Under the pieces are notes generated by a model. It saw only the letters and a list, made by a program, of their open reading frames with translations. It ran no database searches and was not told the origin of the DNA. DNA of 33,185 bases. Source: JBAWVR01 sp964583845 (GTDB taxonomy: Bacteria; Patescibacteriota; Minisyncoccia; Phycocordibacterales; GWA1-40-21). Within the stretch, counting starts at the first letter, position 1. The number at the start of each line of letters is the position of its first letter. The stretch lies in NCBI GenBank assembly GCA_964583845.1, contig CAZOXG010000007.1:1-33185 (forward strand), in the 5' to 3' direction. The position numbers and the translations under genes were made by a program. Positions 14,528 through 22,906 of this stretch are shown here, one piece after another.

Positions 14528-14556
14528 TTTATATTTTTAATTTTATTTGATATAAT
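14528..14556 (+). promoter_or_regulatory. Promoter of the type IV pilus operon
   Basis: TTTATA (14528-14533), 17 bases, TATAAT (14551-14556) with TGA before it, a perfect extended -10. Start near 14563, about nine bases before the ATG; a GGGAG lies at 14560-14564, partly at the expected transcript end. Confidence 0.7.
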
Positions 14557-14571
14557 ACAGGGAGTAACTTT

Positions 14572-16326
14572 ATGATAATTCAAGACAAGCAATTAAAAGA
14601 GTTTATTTTAGATTCTGGTTTAGTTTCCAAAACTGATTTGGAAGCTATTGCTTTAGAGGCTGAAGAAAAGGGGCAGAGTCTCAGTGACTTATTGGTTTCC
14701 AAAGGCAAAATGTCTGAAGACGATATGCGCCGCACCAAGGCTTATATTTTAGGTGTTCCTTTTGTTGATCTCAAAGATCAGCGAATGGATTTTGAAACAT
14801 TAACTTTGATTCCAGAACCGATTGCGCGTAAATACAATATTATCGCTTTTAAGAAAAATCCAGATTCTCTCGAGGTAGCGATGCTTAATATTGACGATTT
14901 AGTTTCTGTTGATTTTATTAAGAAAAAAGTTGGTCTTCGAATTTTACCTCGTTTGACTGATGCGGATTCTATCAAGAGTGCAATTTTACAGTATCAAAAA
15001 AGTTTAAAAGCAGAATTTGGTGATATTATTCAAAAAGATGCTCAAACTTTGAAACCTATTTCTGGAGAGGGGTACTCAACAGAAATGGGGGAACAGGAGC
15101 TAAAGAAAGCAGCGGAAGATTTACCGGTTGTACGCGTCGTTGACACTTTGTTGAAACATGCAATTTTGCAAAATGCTTCCGATATTCATATTGAAGTTTT
15201 AGAAGATAAGATTTTGGTTCGTTATCGTATTGACGGCTTGTTACACGATGCGATGGTTTTACCGAGAAACGCCGCCGAATCAATCACGGCTCGTATTAAG
15301 GTTTTGTCTAATTTGAAACTAGATGAAAAACGTTTACCTCAAGACGGACGTTTTAAAATAGAGTTAAATAATGAAAAAGTTTCTTTCCGTGTTTCGATGA
15401 TTCCAACTTATTTTGGAGAGAAAGTGGTTATGCGTATTCTACGAGAAAATGTTTCTGGTTTTACCTTAGAGGCGATGGGTTTTCATGGCGAATCGTTGGA
15501 AAGAATCTATGAAGCCACCAAACGCGCTAATGGCATGATCCTAACTACTGGTCCAACTGGTTCTGGTAAAACGACCACTCTTTATACAATTTTAGAATTA
15601 CTAAATACTGTTGATGTAAATATTTCCACTATCGAAGATCCGATTGAGTATCAGATGGCTAGGGTAAATCAAACTCAAGTCAAACCAGAAATTGGTTTTA
15701 CCTTCTCCAACGGATTACGTTCTCTAGTTCGTCAGGATCCAGATATTATCATGGTGGGGGAGATTCGTGATAATGAAACAGCTTCTTTGGCTGTGAACGC
15801 TTCTTTGACTGGTCACTTGGTTTTATCTACTTTACATACTAATTCTGCCGCAGGTGCTATTCCTCGCTTGATGGATATGAAGATTGAGCCATTTTTGTTG
15901 GTATCTACACTTGAAGTGATTATTGGTCAACGTTTGATTCGACGTTTATCTTCTAATAAAGAGTCATATAAATTATCAGCCGCGGAGATTGCTTCTCTTA
16001 GAAAAATTACCGACATTGATCGAGTTTTGACTTTCCTTAAGGCCGAAAAAATCGTCTCTCCAACCGATACCTGGGAAACTATAAAAATGTATAAACCGAA
16101 ACCAACCGAAGACTCCAAAGATGGTTATGGTGGTCGTGTTTGTATTTGTGAGGTTTTAAAAATTACCCCAACTATCAGAGAACTCATCATTAAAGGAGAA
16201 ACTTCTCAGGTGATTGAAGAACAAGCAAAAAAAGATGGTATGATGACCATGATTGAAGATGGTATTTTTAAATGTGTAACTGGTGTAACAACTATTGAAG
16301 AAGTATTGCGTGTGGTAACGGAATAG
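14572..16326 (+). CDS. pilB: Type IV pilus assembly ATPase PilB (GspE family)
   Basis: 584 residues. An MshEN/GspE N-terminal domain (about 1-150) precedes the ATPase: Walker A GPTGSGKTT (327-335), Asp box IEDPIEY (354-360), Walker B DPDIIMVGEIRD (389-400) and His box TGHLVLSTLHTN (413-424). It powers pilus extension from the cytoplasmic side of the platform. The zinc-binding cysteine pairs usual in PilB/GspE after QRLxRRL are missing: here the sequence is QRLIRRLSSNKES, and the second pair is replaced by PKPTEDSKDGYGGR. First gene of the pilus operon, 23 bases before pilC. No retraction ATPase (pilT) is in the window. Confidence 0.93.
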   Translation: MIIQDKQLKEFILDSGLVSKTDLEAIALEAEEKGQSLSDLLVSKGKMSEDDMRRTKAYILGVPFVDLKDQRMDFETLTLIPEPIARKYNIIAFKKNPDSLEVAMLNIDDLVSVDFIKKKVGLRILPRLTDADSIKSAILQYQKSLKAEFGDIIQKDAQTLKPISGEGYSTEMGEQELKKAAEDLPVVRVVDTLLKHAILQNASDIHIEVLEDKILVRYRIDGLLHDAMVLPRNAAESITARIKVLSNLKLDEKRLPQDGRFKIELNNEKVSFRVSMIPTYFGEKVVMRILRENVSGFTLEAMGFHGESLERIYEATKRANGMILTTGPTGSGKTTTLYTILELLNTVDVNISTIEDPIEYQMARVNQTQVKPEIGFTFSNGLRSLVRQDPDIIMVGEIRDNETASLAVNASLTGHLVLSTLHTNSAAGAIPRLMDMKIEPFLLVSTLEVIIGQRLIRRLSSNKESYKLSAAEIASLRKITDIDRVLTFLKAEKIVSPTDTWETIKMYKPKPTEDSKDGYGGRVCICEVLKITPTIRELIIKGETSQVIEEQAKKDGMMTMIEDGIFKCVTGVTTIEEVLRVVTE

Positions 16327-16349
16327 TTTAAATATAAATTGAATTACAA

Positions 16350-17579
16350 ATGTCTCTTTTTAACTACAAAGCCATAAAAGTAACTGGGGAAGAATATAGT
16401 GCCTCAATGGAAGCCCCAGACAAGGCTACTTTGTTTCGCGATCTCAAAGAACGTGGTGATATGGTTGTGCATGTGGAAGAAGTTGATTCTGGTAGCGAAG
16501 GTATTTTCCAGCATCTAAAATCCTTGCTTGGAGGTATTTTGGGGCATATTTCCACTCAAGAAAAAATAATTTTTGCTAAAAATCTCGGTGCAATGATCAG
16601 TGCTGGTTTGGCTTTGTCTCGGGCTTTAACAGTTTTAGAAAGACAGTCTAAAAATAAAGTTTTTAAGGAAATTGTTGTTCAACTAAATGAAAATATTAGT
16701 CGCGGTAAGACTTTGAGTGAAGCTATGAAGCTCTATCCAAAAGTTTTTTCTAATCTATTTGTTTCCATGGTTAAAGCTGGGGAGGAATCTGGTGGTTTGT
16801 CAGAGGCACTAAGAGTGATAGCTACTCAAATGGATAATTCCAATAGACTACAGAAAAAAATCAAGGGTGCTATGATTTACCCCTCTGTTATCGTTTGTGT
16901 AATTTTAGTTGTAGCGCTCATGATGTTGATATTTGTTATACCCCAAATCACCGCCACCTTTAAAGAGATTAATGTTGAACTACCTTTATCCACTCGAATT
17001 GTTATTGGCACTAGTGATTTTATGAAAGACAATTCAATTTTGGCCGTTTTGATATTATTGGTTGTAATTTTCGGAACTTATATGGTTTCTCGTACAAAAG
17101 GTGGCCGAAGTTTTATCGATAGTTTTATTTTAAAGCTACCTGTAATTGGTAATTTAGTGCGCGAAACAAACTCTGCTCGTACGGCTAGAACTCTTTCTTC
17201 ACTTCTGTCTTCTGGTGTGCCTGTGGCGGAATCATTGTCTATAACTAGTGAAGTTTTACAAAACCATCTTTATAAAAAAGTTATTAAAGATGCCGGTGAA
17301 GGGATAAGTAAGGGTCAGACAATCTCAGGAGTCTTTATGAAGAATGAAAAACTTTACCCAGTGTTTGTAGGGGAGATGATGAGTGTGGGGGAGGAGACAG
17401 GAAAGATGGCTGAGATGCTTATGGGGGTGGCTACCTACTATGAAAATGAAGTTGAGCAAAAAACCAAGGATATGTCGACGATTATTGAACCCGTGCTCAT
17501 GGTATTTATTGGGGCTGCCGTTGGTTTCTTTGCTATTTCTATGATTACGCCAATTTACTCCATGATGGATAATGTTTAG
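16350..17579 (+). CDS. pilC: Type IV pilus inner-membrane platform protein PilC (GspF family)
   Basis: 409 residues with the two tandem T2SSF domains of the family, about 72-197 and 275-398, each with the helix signature of the domain (GAMISAGLALSRAL and SSLLSSGVPVAESL) followed by the GEESGGL/GEETGKM turn. Membrane segments lie at about 178-198, 229-246 and 380-400. It couples the PilB ATPase to the growing pilus. The first 70 residues carry the usual FNYKAIKVTGEEYSASMEA opening. Co-transcribed with pilB. Confidence 0.93.
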   Translation: MSLFNYKAIKVTGEEYSASMEAPDKATLFRDLKERGDMVVHVEEVDSGSEGIFQHLKSLLGGILGHISTQEKIIFAKNLGAMISAGLALSRALTVLERQSKNKVFKEIVVQLNENISRGKTLSEAMKLYPKVFSNLFVSMVKAGEESGGLSEALRVIATQMDNSNRLQKKIKGAMIYPSVIVCVILVVALMMLIFVIPQITATFKEINVELPLSTRIVIGTSDFMKDNSILAVLILLVVIFGTYMVSRTKGGRSFIDSFILKLPVIGNLVRETNSARTARTLSSLLSSGVPVAESLSITSEVLQNHLYKKVIKDAGEGISKGQTISGVFMKNEKLYPVFVGEMMSVGEETGKMAEMLMGVATYYENEVEQKTKDMSTIIEPVLMVFIGAAVGFFAISMITPIYSMMDNV

Positions 17580-17629
17580 AAAGTCTTTTTGTATATAGTT
17601 AAATATATTTTAAAAAGGTTATAAAAAAT

Positions 17630-18100
17630 ATGAATAAAAACAAAAAAAACAAAAATGGCTTTACTCTAATAGAAATAATGATAGTTATTGCTATTGGAGT
17701 TATTTTGGCTACAATTGTAACCTTTTCTTTTTTTGCTATGAAAGAAAGAGGGAATATAAATAAAAATATTTCACAAGCAAAAGTTTTATTGGAGCAAGCT
17801 AAGGTCCAGTCAGTATCTGGTTTAAACGATACAAATTATGGTGTTCATGTTCAGTTTGATAAACTTGTTTTGTTTTCTGGATCCACCTATTTTGCCAGTT
17901 CGACCGACAACGTTCCCTTAATTTTTGAAAATAATTTATTTTTTGCGACTAGTTCTTTTGCCGGTGGTGATGGTTCAAATGTCGTTTTTAAAAAAATAAC
18001 CGGCGCAACTGACAATTACGGCAGTTTAACTATTAAAACTTCAAATAGCTCTACTTCAGCTGTAATATATATTAGTCCAGCTGGAGCGATCATTCAATAA
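17630..18100 (+). CDS. Type IV pilin-like protein (GspH/FimT type)
   Basis: 156 residues. A short positively charged leader ends in the prepilin peptidase site NG-FTLIEIMIVIAIGVILA, with Glu at mature position 5 and a hydrophobic helix to about residue 34. The globular part is beta-rich with no cysteine pair. It resembles FimT/GspH pseudopilins but could be the major pilin of this small system, as no other candidate is seen. Separated from pilC by 50 bases. No prepilin peptidase is in the window. Confidence 0.82.
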   Translation: MNKNKKNKNGFTLIEIMIVIAIGVILATIVTFSFFAMKERGNINKNISQAKVLLEQAKVQSVSGLNDTNYGVHVQFDKLVLFSGSTYFASSTDNVPLIFENNLFFATSSFAGGDGSNVVFKKITGATDNYGSLTIKTSNSSTSAVIYISPAGAIIQ

Positions 18101-18104
18101 TTTT

Positions 18105-18611
18105 ATGATCAAGAGTAATAAACAAAAAGGTTTTAGTCTAGTTGAAGTCCTAATAGGTGCAATGATTATTACTGTGGCTGTGGTGTCTATTATTGGTGCC
18201 TATAGTTTTTTCTTGCGAGCAGAATTACGAAGTGTTAGAACTGTACAAGCGACTTACTTGTTGGATTCAGGAGTTGAAGCTGTACGCTATATGCGAGATT
18301 TGAATTGGGATAATAATATTGGAACTCTCTCCAGCAATACTAATTACTATTTGATAAACACCGCTTCCTCAACTAGTCCTTATTATGTTTGGAAGGCAAC
18401 CACGACCAAGCAAATTTTTGACGGCATTTTTGAAAGAACCTTTAAATTAGAAAGTGTTTATCGTAGCTCAACCTCAAGTGATATTGTCTTAACCGGAGGG
18501 TTGATCTCAACCAGTACCTACAAGTTAATCGTTACTGTTTCTTGGCCGGACACCTCTGGTGAGACAACTTCTAAAAGTCTATCTACATATCTAACTAATC
18601 TTTATGAATAA
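18105..18611 (+). CDS. Minor pilin, PilV-like
   Basis: 168 residues with prepilin motif KG-FSLVEVLIGAMIITVAVVSI and a long hydrophobic helix, then the PilV-like YLLDSGVEAVRYMRD segment (about 64-78). The rest is a beta-rich secreted domain rich in Ser and Thr. Minor pilins of this type prime assembly and sit at the pilus tip. Four bases after the previous gene; overlaps the next by eight bases, indicating translational coupling. Confidence 0.8.
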   Translation: MIKSNKQKGFSLVEVLIGAMIITVAVVSIIGAYSFFLRAELRSVRTVQATYLLDSGVEAVRYMRDLNWDNNIGTLSSNTNYYLINTASSTSPYYVWKATTTKQIFDGIFERTFKLESVYRSSTSSDIVLTGGLISTSTYKLIVTVSWPDTSGETTSKSLSTYLTNLYE

Positions 18612-19092
18612 AACCAAAAAAAGATTAAAAAAAGGAGGCTATACCTTGGTAGAAATGTTAATCTACATTCTACTGACTACTATTTTAATGGTAGTAGTAG
18701 TAGATGCTTTTGTATTTATGTCCAAGACTTATCAGGAACTAAGCGTTAGTAAAAATATAGCGACTTCAGCTGGGACGCTTTTAAACAGAATCGCCTACGA
18801 AGTTCGCCAGGCTAAGTCGATCAGTGTTCCACAGACTAATTGTGTCAATGGACAGACTTGTTTGACTGTAGTTGGAGATGTTACTACTAATTTCTTTTTG
18901 AGCAATAATCAAATGATAGTTAATGGTGACGCTTTAACTGGCACTGGGACTGCGATTACTTCGTTTGTTGTTAATCCGATAAGTACTTCTGTTTCCCAGG
19001 GTGTTCTCGTAAAAATGACCATGGATAGTGGCACCGGTTCATCAACCCAGACGAGAATATTTGAGACTACTGTTATGACGCGTAACTTTTAA
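18604..19092 (+). CDS. Minor pilin, PilW/GspJ-like
   Basis: 162 residues with prepilin motif GG-YTLVEMLIYILLTTILMVVV, followed by LLNRIAYEVRQAKSI, the segment typical of PilW/PulJ proteins. One cysteine pair (TNCVNGQTC) follows. It starts within the end of the preceding gene (eight-base overlap). Role inferred as part of the tip/priming complex. Confidence 0.8.
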   Translation: MNKTKKRLKKGGYTLVEMLIYILLTTILMVVVVDAFVFMSKTYQELSVSKNIATSAGTLLNRIAYEVRQAKSISVPQTNCVNGQTCLTVVGDVTTNFFLSNNQMIVNGDALTGTGTAITSFVVNPISTSVSQGVLVKMTMDSGTGSSTQTRIFETTVMTRNF

Positions 19093-19096
19093 AATT

Positions 19097-20914
19097 ATGA
19101 ATATAATAAACAAGAACAACCAAATGTTTAATAAAACTGAAAAAGGTTCAATTTTACTTTTGACTGTTTTGATTTTTTTAACTGTCGGTGTGTTGATTAT
19201 TTCTGGTATATCTTATTTTGTGACCAAAGATATCAGGAATTTTCAAAGTTTATTGGTTGCCAAGCAAAGTTATTTTGTTTCCGAAGCTGGTTTAGAAGAT
19301 GTACTTTACCGAATGAAAAAAGGTATTACAGTTGACACGACTGAAGTATTAACCTTGGCTAGTTCAACCGCTACAACTACTATTATAAATGTCGGAAATA
19401 ATAAACAAGTTACAACTGATTCAAATTCAGCAGGTTTCCAAAAGCATGTTCGTGTAAACTTAGTTCAAGGTTTGGGGGTCGCTTTTAATTACGGTGTTCA
19501 GGTTGGTAACGGGGGATTAACCCTAACTGGAGGCTCCAGTGTTTCTGGCAATGTCTATGCTAATGGTTCTATTTTAGGCGGAGCTGGGGTTCATATTAAT
19601 GGATCAGCAATTGCGGCTTCTGGTAATGTGTCGATTTTTAAAGATGCTTCTAACGAAACTCCGACGACTCCACCGAGCGGTATTTCGTTTAACACCTCGG
19701 TAACTGTCCGTGATTTTGCTCAAAGTTTTGTACCAGCTACTACCTCGCCAATTTCTAAAATTTCTATTTATGTAAAGAAGGTTGGTTCACCAGGGAATTT
19801 TACAGTAAATTTAATGACTGATAATGCTGGCTCGCCAGGAACATCTTTTGTTACGGCCACCTTAATCGCAACTCAAGTAACAACTAATTATGGCTGGGTA
19901 GATTTGACTTTTGTTTCCAATCCAACTTTAACAGCTGGAAAAACTTATTGGCTGGAAATAACTGGAACTACTAAAAAAGCTTCAACAGATTATTATACCT
20001 TGGGAGCAAATTATGATTACTCAAATGGTCAAGCCAAAATAGGGAACTTGGGCACACCGTCTTGGGGAAACACTTCGCCAGTTGGTCTCGATGGATATTT
20101 TAGACTTTACCTTGGTAGTACGCCATCAGAAATAAAAGGTTATGAAGGAGATTATTTGAATGTTGGCACCAATGCCTCAGATATCGCTTGGGGGAATGCA
20201 ATTACTTTTATTAAGCCAACAGGAAATATGTACTGTAGTACTTCTTCGCGTGTTTACGGTGGGAAAGTCTGTGATTCAGATAGTTCTGCCAAGGGTTTAC
20301 CACCACCCCTACCTCAACCTGTTTCTGAAGCAAATATAGATGCTTGGCATGATGCGGCGACTGCTGGGGGTACTTCTACTGGCAACCTTACTATTGGTTG
20401 GGCCGGTGGCATGTTAGGACCAAAAATTATTAATGGTAATTTAACTATCAATGGTGGAGGAACATTGACTCTTACAGGAACCGTTTGGGTAAAAGGCACA
20501 ATTACTGTAACTGGTGGAGGTAAAGTGGCTCTAGCAGCCTCTTATGGGCCTGACAGTGAAGTAATTGTTGCCGACAAAGGTGTGGATATATCAGGTGGCG
20601 GTACTTTTTCTGGCTCGGGTACTCCTGGTAGCTATCCCGTAATACTAAGTACTTCAAGGTGTCCAGCCGAAACTTCTTGCGCGACTAATAATTCAGCGAT
20701 ATCTTTAAGTGATGGTGCTGGCGCGGTTGTTCTGACTGCTCCATATGGTAAGGTTAATATTGTCGGTGGATCAGCTTGTAAGGCTATCACTGGTGATTCA
20801 TTGTATGTCTCTGGTGGTGGAGCAATTAATTATGAATCAGGTATATCAGATATCGAGTTTAAAAGCGGACCTTCGGGCGGTTGGGATATCTTGAGTTGGA
20901 AAGAAGTAGAATAG
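19097..20914 (+). CDS. Large PilX-like tip protein with lectin-like and beta-helical regions
   Basis: 605 residues. N-terminal PilX-type segment: KGSILLLTVLIFLTVGVLIISG, then FVSEAGLEDVLYRMKKG. After it come a Gly-rich GGLTLTGGSSVSGNVYANG stretch (about 148-175, beta-helix or polymer-like), a jelly-roll-like domain (about 200-350: FAQSFVPATTSPISKISIYV..., AGKTYWLEI, YFRLYLG), similar to extracellular 'choice-of-anchor' carbohydrate-type domains, and a further Gly/Thr-rich repeat region (about 440-590) with Cys pairs. Classical PilX is under 200 residues, so the long C-terminal part suggests an adhesive tip. Last gene of the pilus operon. An ATG at 19124 is an alternative start. Confidence 0.75.
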   Translation: MNIINKNNQMFNKTEKGSILLLTVLIFLTVGVLIISGISYFVTKDIRNFQSLLVAKQSYFVSEAGLEDVLYRMKKGITVDTTEVLTLASSTATTTIINVGNNKQVTTDSNSAGFQKHVRVNLVQGLGVAFNYGVQVGNGGLTLTGGSSVSGNVYANGSILGGAGVHINGSAIAASGNVSIFKDASNETPTTPPSGISFNTSVTVRDFAQSFVPATTSPISKISIYVKKVGSPGNFTVNLMTDNAGSPGTSFVTATLIATQVTTNYGWVDLTFVSNPTLTAGKTYWLEITGTTKKASTDYYTLGANYDYSNGQAKIGNLGTPSWGNTSPVGLDGYFRLYLGSTPSEIKGYEGDYLNVGTNASDIAWGNAITFIKPTGNMYCSTSSRVYGGKVCDSDSSAKGLPPPLPQPVSEANIDAWHDAATAGGTSTGNLTIGWAGGMLGPKIINGNLTINGGGTLTLTGTVWVKGTITVTGGGKVALAASYGPDSEVIVADKGVDISGGGTFSGSGTPGSYPVILSTSRCPAETSCATNNSAISLSDGAGAVVLTAPYGKVNIVGGSACKAITGDSLYVSGGGAINYESGISDIEFKSGPSGGWDILSWKEVE

Positions 20915-20935
20915 GAACAGTATATAGTATGAAAC

Positions 20936-20968
20936 TAGGCCGGATTTCGCAGAGCGAAATCCGGCCTA
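20936..20968 (+). terminator. Hairpin after the pilus operon
   Basis: TAGGCCGGATTTCGC-AGA-GCGAAATCCGGCCTA: perfect 15-pair stem, three-base loop, 21 bases after the stop. The following bases are only loosely T-rich, so it may be a weak intrinsic terminator. Confidence 0.65.
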
Positions 20969-20998
20969 ATTGTTTAAGTTCTGTTTTTTAATTAGTAA

Positions 20999-21007
20999 TG
21001 CTATAAT
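20999..21007 (+). promoter_or_regulatory. Extended -10 promoter of tpiA (leaderless)
   Basis: TGC followed by TATAAT (21002-21007), then six bases and the ATG at 21014. The predicted first transcribed base is the A of the start codon. No clear -35. Confidence 0.65.
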
Positions 21008-21013
21008 TTCCAC

Positions 21014-21787
21014 ATGTTTCAAAACAAGAAAATTATTATTGCAAATTGGAAAATGAATCCTGCGACTTTGGAGGAAGCAAAAACTTTAGCCGTCCAAATT
21101 AGCAAGATTATTAAGGGTGTAAAGAATGTGGTTTTAGTAGTTTGCCCACCTTTTGTATATTTGTCTGAAGTAAAAAAAACATTGGTAAAAAATGTTAATT
21201 TATCTCTTGGTTCACAAAATACTTTTTTAGGTAGCACTGGCTCTTTTACTGGGGAAGTATCTCAATTAATGCTAAAAAATATTGGTTGTGAATATATTAT
21301 TTTAGGTCACTCTGAACAACGTGTTCTCGGAGAAACTAGTGAACAAATTGCTGAAAAAGTTCAAGCTGTAATTAAAACTGGTTTTAAAGCGGTGGTTTGT
21401 GTAGGGGAGGGTGCTCGTGATGAACATGGAGAATTTTGGAATGTTTTAAAAGAACAGATTACAACTTCATTATTAAAAGTTAATCGTCCGATGTTGAAGA
21501 ATATTTTGATTGCTTATGAACCGGTTTGGGCGATTGGTAATAAAAATATGCAATCGTTAGACTCGGCCAAGCTCCAGGAGACGATTATTTTTATTCGCAA
21601 AGTTTTGGCTGATATGTTTGATCAAAAAAGTGCTCACATCCCTAAGATCTTGTATGGTGGTTCAGTTAATACAGAAAACGTTGAAAAATTATTGACCGAA
21701 GGAAGAGCTGATGGAATTTTACTTGGACGGGAAAGTTTAAAGATTGATCATCTCAAAGAGATCTTTAATATTGCTGAGAAAATTTAA
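21014..21787 (+). CDS. tpiA: Triosephosphate isomerase
   Basis: 257 residues, normal length. Catalytic residues are in place: N11 and K13 (ANWKMN), H99 (LGHSEQR), E169 (AYEPVWAIG) and the phosphate-binding YGGSVN (214-219) and DGILLGRESL (233-242). It interconverts dihydroxyacetone phosphate and glyceraldehyde 3-phosphate in glycolysis. The loop-6 hinge reads IGNKN instead of the commoner IGTGK/IGTGR. Single-gene unit, probably leaderless; no other glycolytic gene is nearby. Confidence 0.96.
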   Translation: MFQNKKIIIANWKMNPATLEEAKTLAVQISKIIKGVKNVVLVVCPPFVYLSEVKKTLVKNVNLSLGSQNTFLGSTGSFTGEVSQLMLKNIGCEYIILGHSEQRVLGETSEQIAEKVQAVIKTGFKAVVCVGEGARDEHGEFWNVLKEQITTSLLKVNRPMLKNILIAYEPVWAIGNKNMQSLDSAKLQETIIFIRKVLADMFDQKSAHIPKILYGGSVNTENVEKLLTEGRADGILLGRESLKIDHLKEIFNIAEKI

Positions 21788-21964
21788 TTTATCCTATTTT
21801 CTGTCATTCGCAACCGACCTAATTTTCTTCACTTTACTCCGTGGTAGAAAATGCGACCGCCTTAAGGTCTGATCAGGAATTAGAATAAACAAAGCTTAGT
21901 AAAAAAGTTTAATTTCCGTCTGTACGGCAATGACCGAGGTTTCGCTTTGCGTTCAAAATGTCAT
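21788..21964. other. Decayed repeat region between tpiA and the first amidase gene
   Basis: GTCATTCGCAACCGACC (from 21803) and TTCCGTCTGTACGGCAATGAC (from 21913) look like worn halves of an inverted repeat doublet similar to the one at 956-1038. A possible -10 TAGAAT lies at 21881. No gene. Confidence 0.4.
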
Positions 21965-22906
21965 ATGAAATATTTTATATCTTTATTTGTAATCTGTATT
22001 GGCATAGCTATTCTAGTGGTTCACTGGCCTTTTGATAATACTCAACTACCCCAAGTAGAGCAAATCATCGCCACCTCTTCTATTCCAGAGATAGCCACAA
22101 CAACGATCGCCACAACTACTGAAATCATAGAGCCAGTCATAAAGCCTTTTACTATTCTTTTAGTGCCTGGTCATGACGCCTTGTTTGGTGGGGCAGCGTA
22201 TAAAAATATAAATGAACGTGACTTGGCTGTAGAAATCTCCGACAATATAGCGTCTATATTATATGGCGAAACTGATTATCGAGTAATTGTCGCCCGTAGT
22301 ACTACGACTTGGAATCCTATTTTGCAAGATTATTTTGATAGTAATAAACAGGCTATAATAGATTTTAAAAATGCAAAGCAAGCTGAAGAAAAAGCTTTAT
22401 TAAAATCAGGAGAAAAGAAGTATGTCGCAGACATAGCTGATCATTCAGATGCCACTCCAAGATCCTCAGTTCAATTGTACGGCATGAATAAATGGTCAAA
22501 TGAAAATGACGTTGATTTGATAATTCACATACATTTTAATGACAGTTGGAGAAAAAACATGGCTTTGCCCGGTGGTTTTAAAGGTTTTAGTATTTACGTG
22601 CCAGAACGACAGATGATTAATTCATCGACTTCTATTGCAATAGCTGAAAATATTTTTGATGAATTAAAAACAATTCTAACTCCTGAAATTGTTGGTAATA
22701 GAAAGAATAGTTTAATTGAAGATCAGAGTTTAATAGCGGTTGGTGCTTCTGGTACCTTGAATAAACCAGGTATGCTTATTGAGTATGGTTATATTTACGA
22801 AAAGCCTTTACGGACGGCGGTTGATAGAGAAAACATGTTGAAACTAATGGCAGAAAAGACGGTGTTAGGAATTAAAAATTATGTTAAAATAAAAGACAAT
22901 GAATAG
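21965..22906 (+). CDS. N-acetylmuramoyl-L-alanine amidase (Amidase_3), membrane-anchored, copy 1
   Basis: 313 residues from ATG 21965 (an in-frame TTG at 21947 would add six). Hydrophobic anchor at residues 4-20, a Thr/Ser/Ile-rich spacer, then the zinc amidase: LLVPGHD (H70), NERDL (E84), IIHIHFND (H190) and the catalytic-type Glu in LIEYGYIYE (E273). It would cleave the bond between MurNAc and the stem peptide outside the membrane. Overlaps the next gene by eight bases. A paralogue with the same motifs is at 26998-27900 on the other strand. Confidence 0.85.
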   Translation: MKYFISLFVICIGIAILVVHWPFDNTQLPQVEQIIATSSIPEIATTTIATTTEIIEPVIKPFTILLVPGHDALFGGAAYKNINERDLAVEISDNIASILYGETDYRVIVARSTTTWNPILQDYFDSNKQAIIDFKNAKQAEEKALLKSGEKKYVADIADHSDATPRSSVQLYGMNKWSNENDVDLIIHIHFNDSWRKNMALPGGFKGFSIYVPERQMINSSTSIAIAENIFDELKTILTPEIVGNRKNSLIEDQSLIAVGASGTLNKPGMLIEYGYIYEKPLRTAVDRENMLKLMAEKTVLGIKNYVKIKDNE

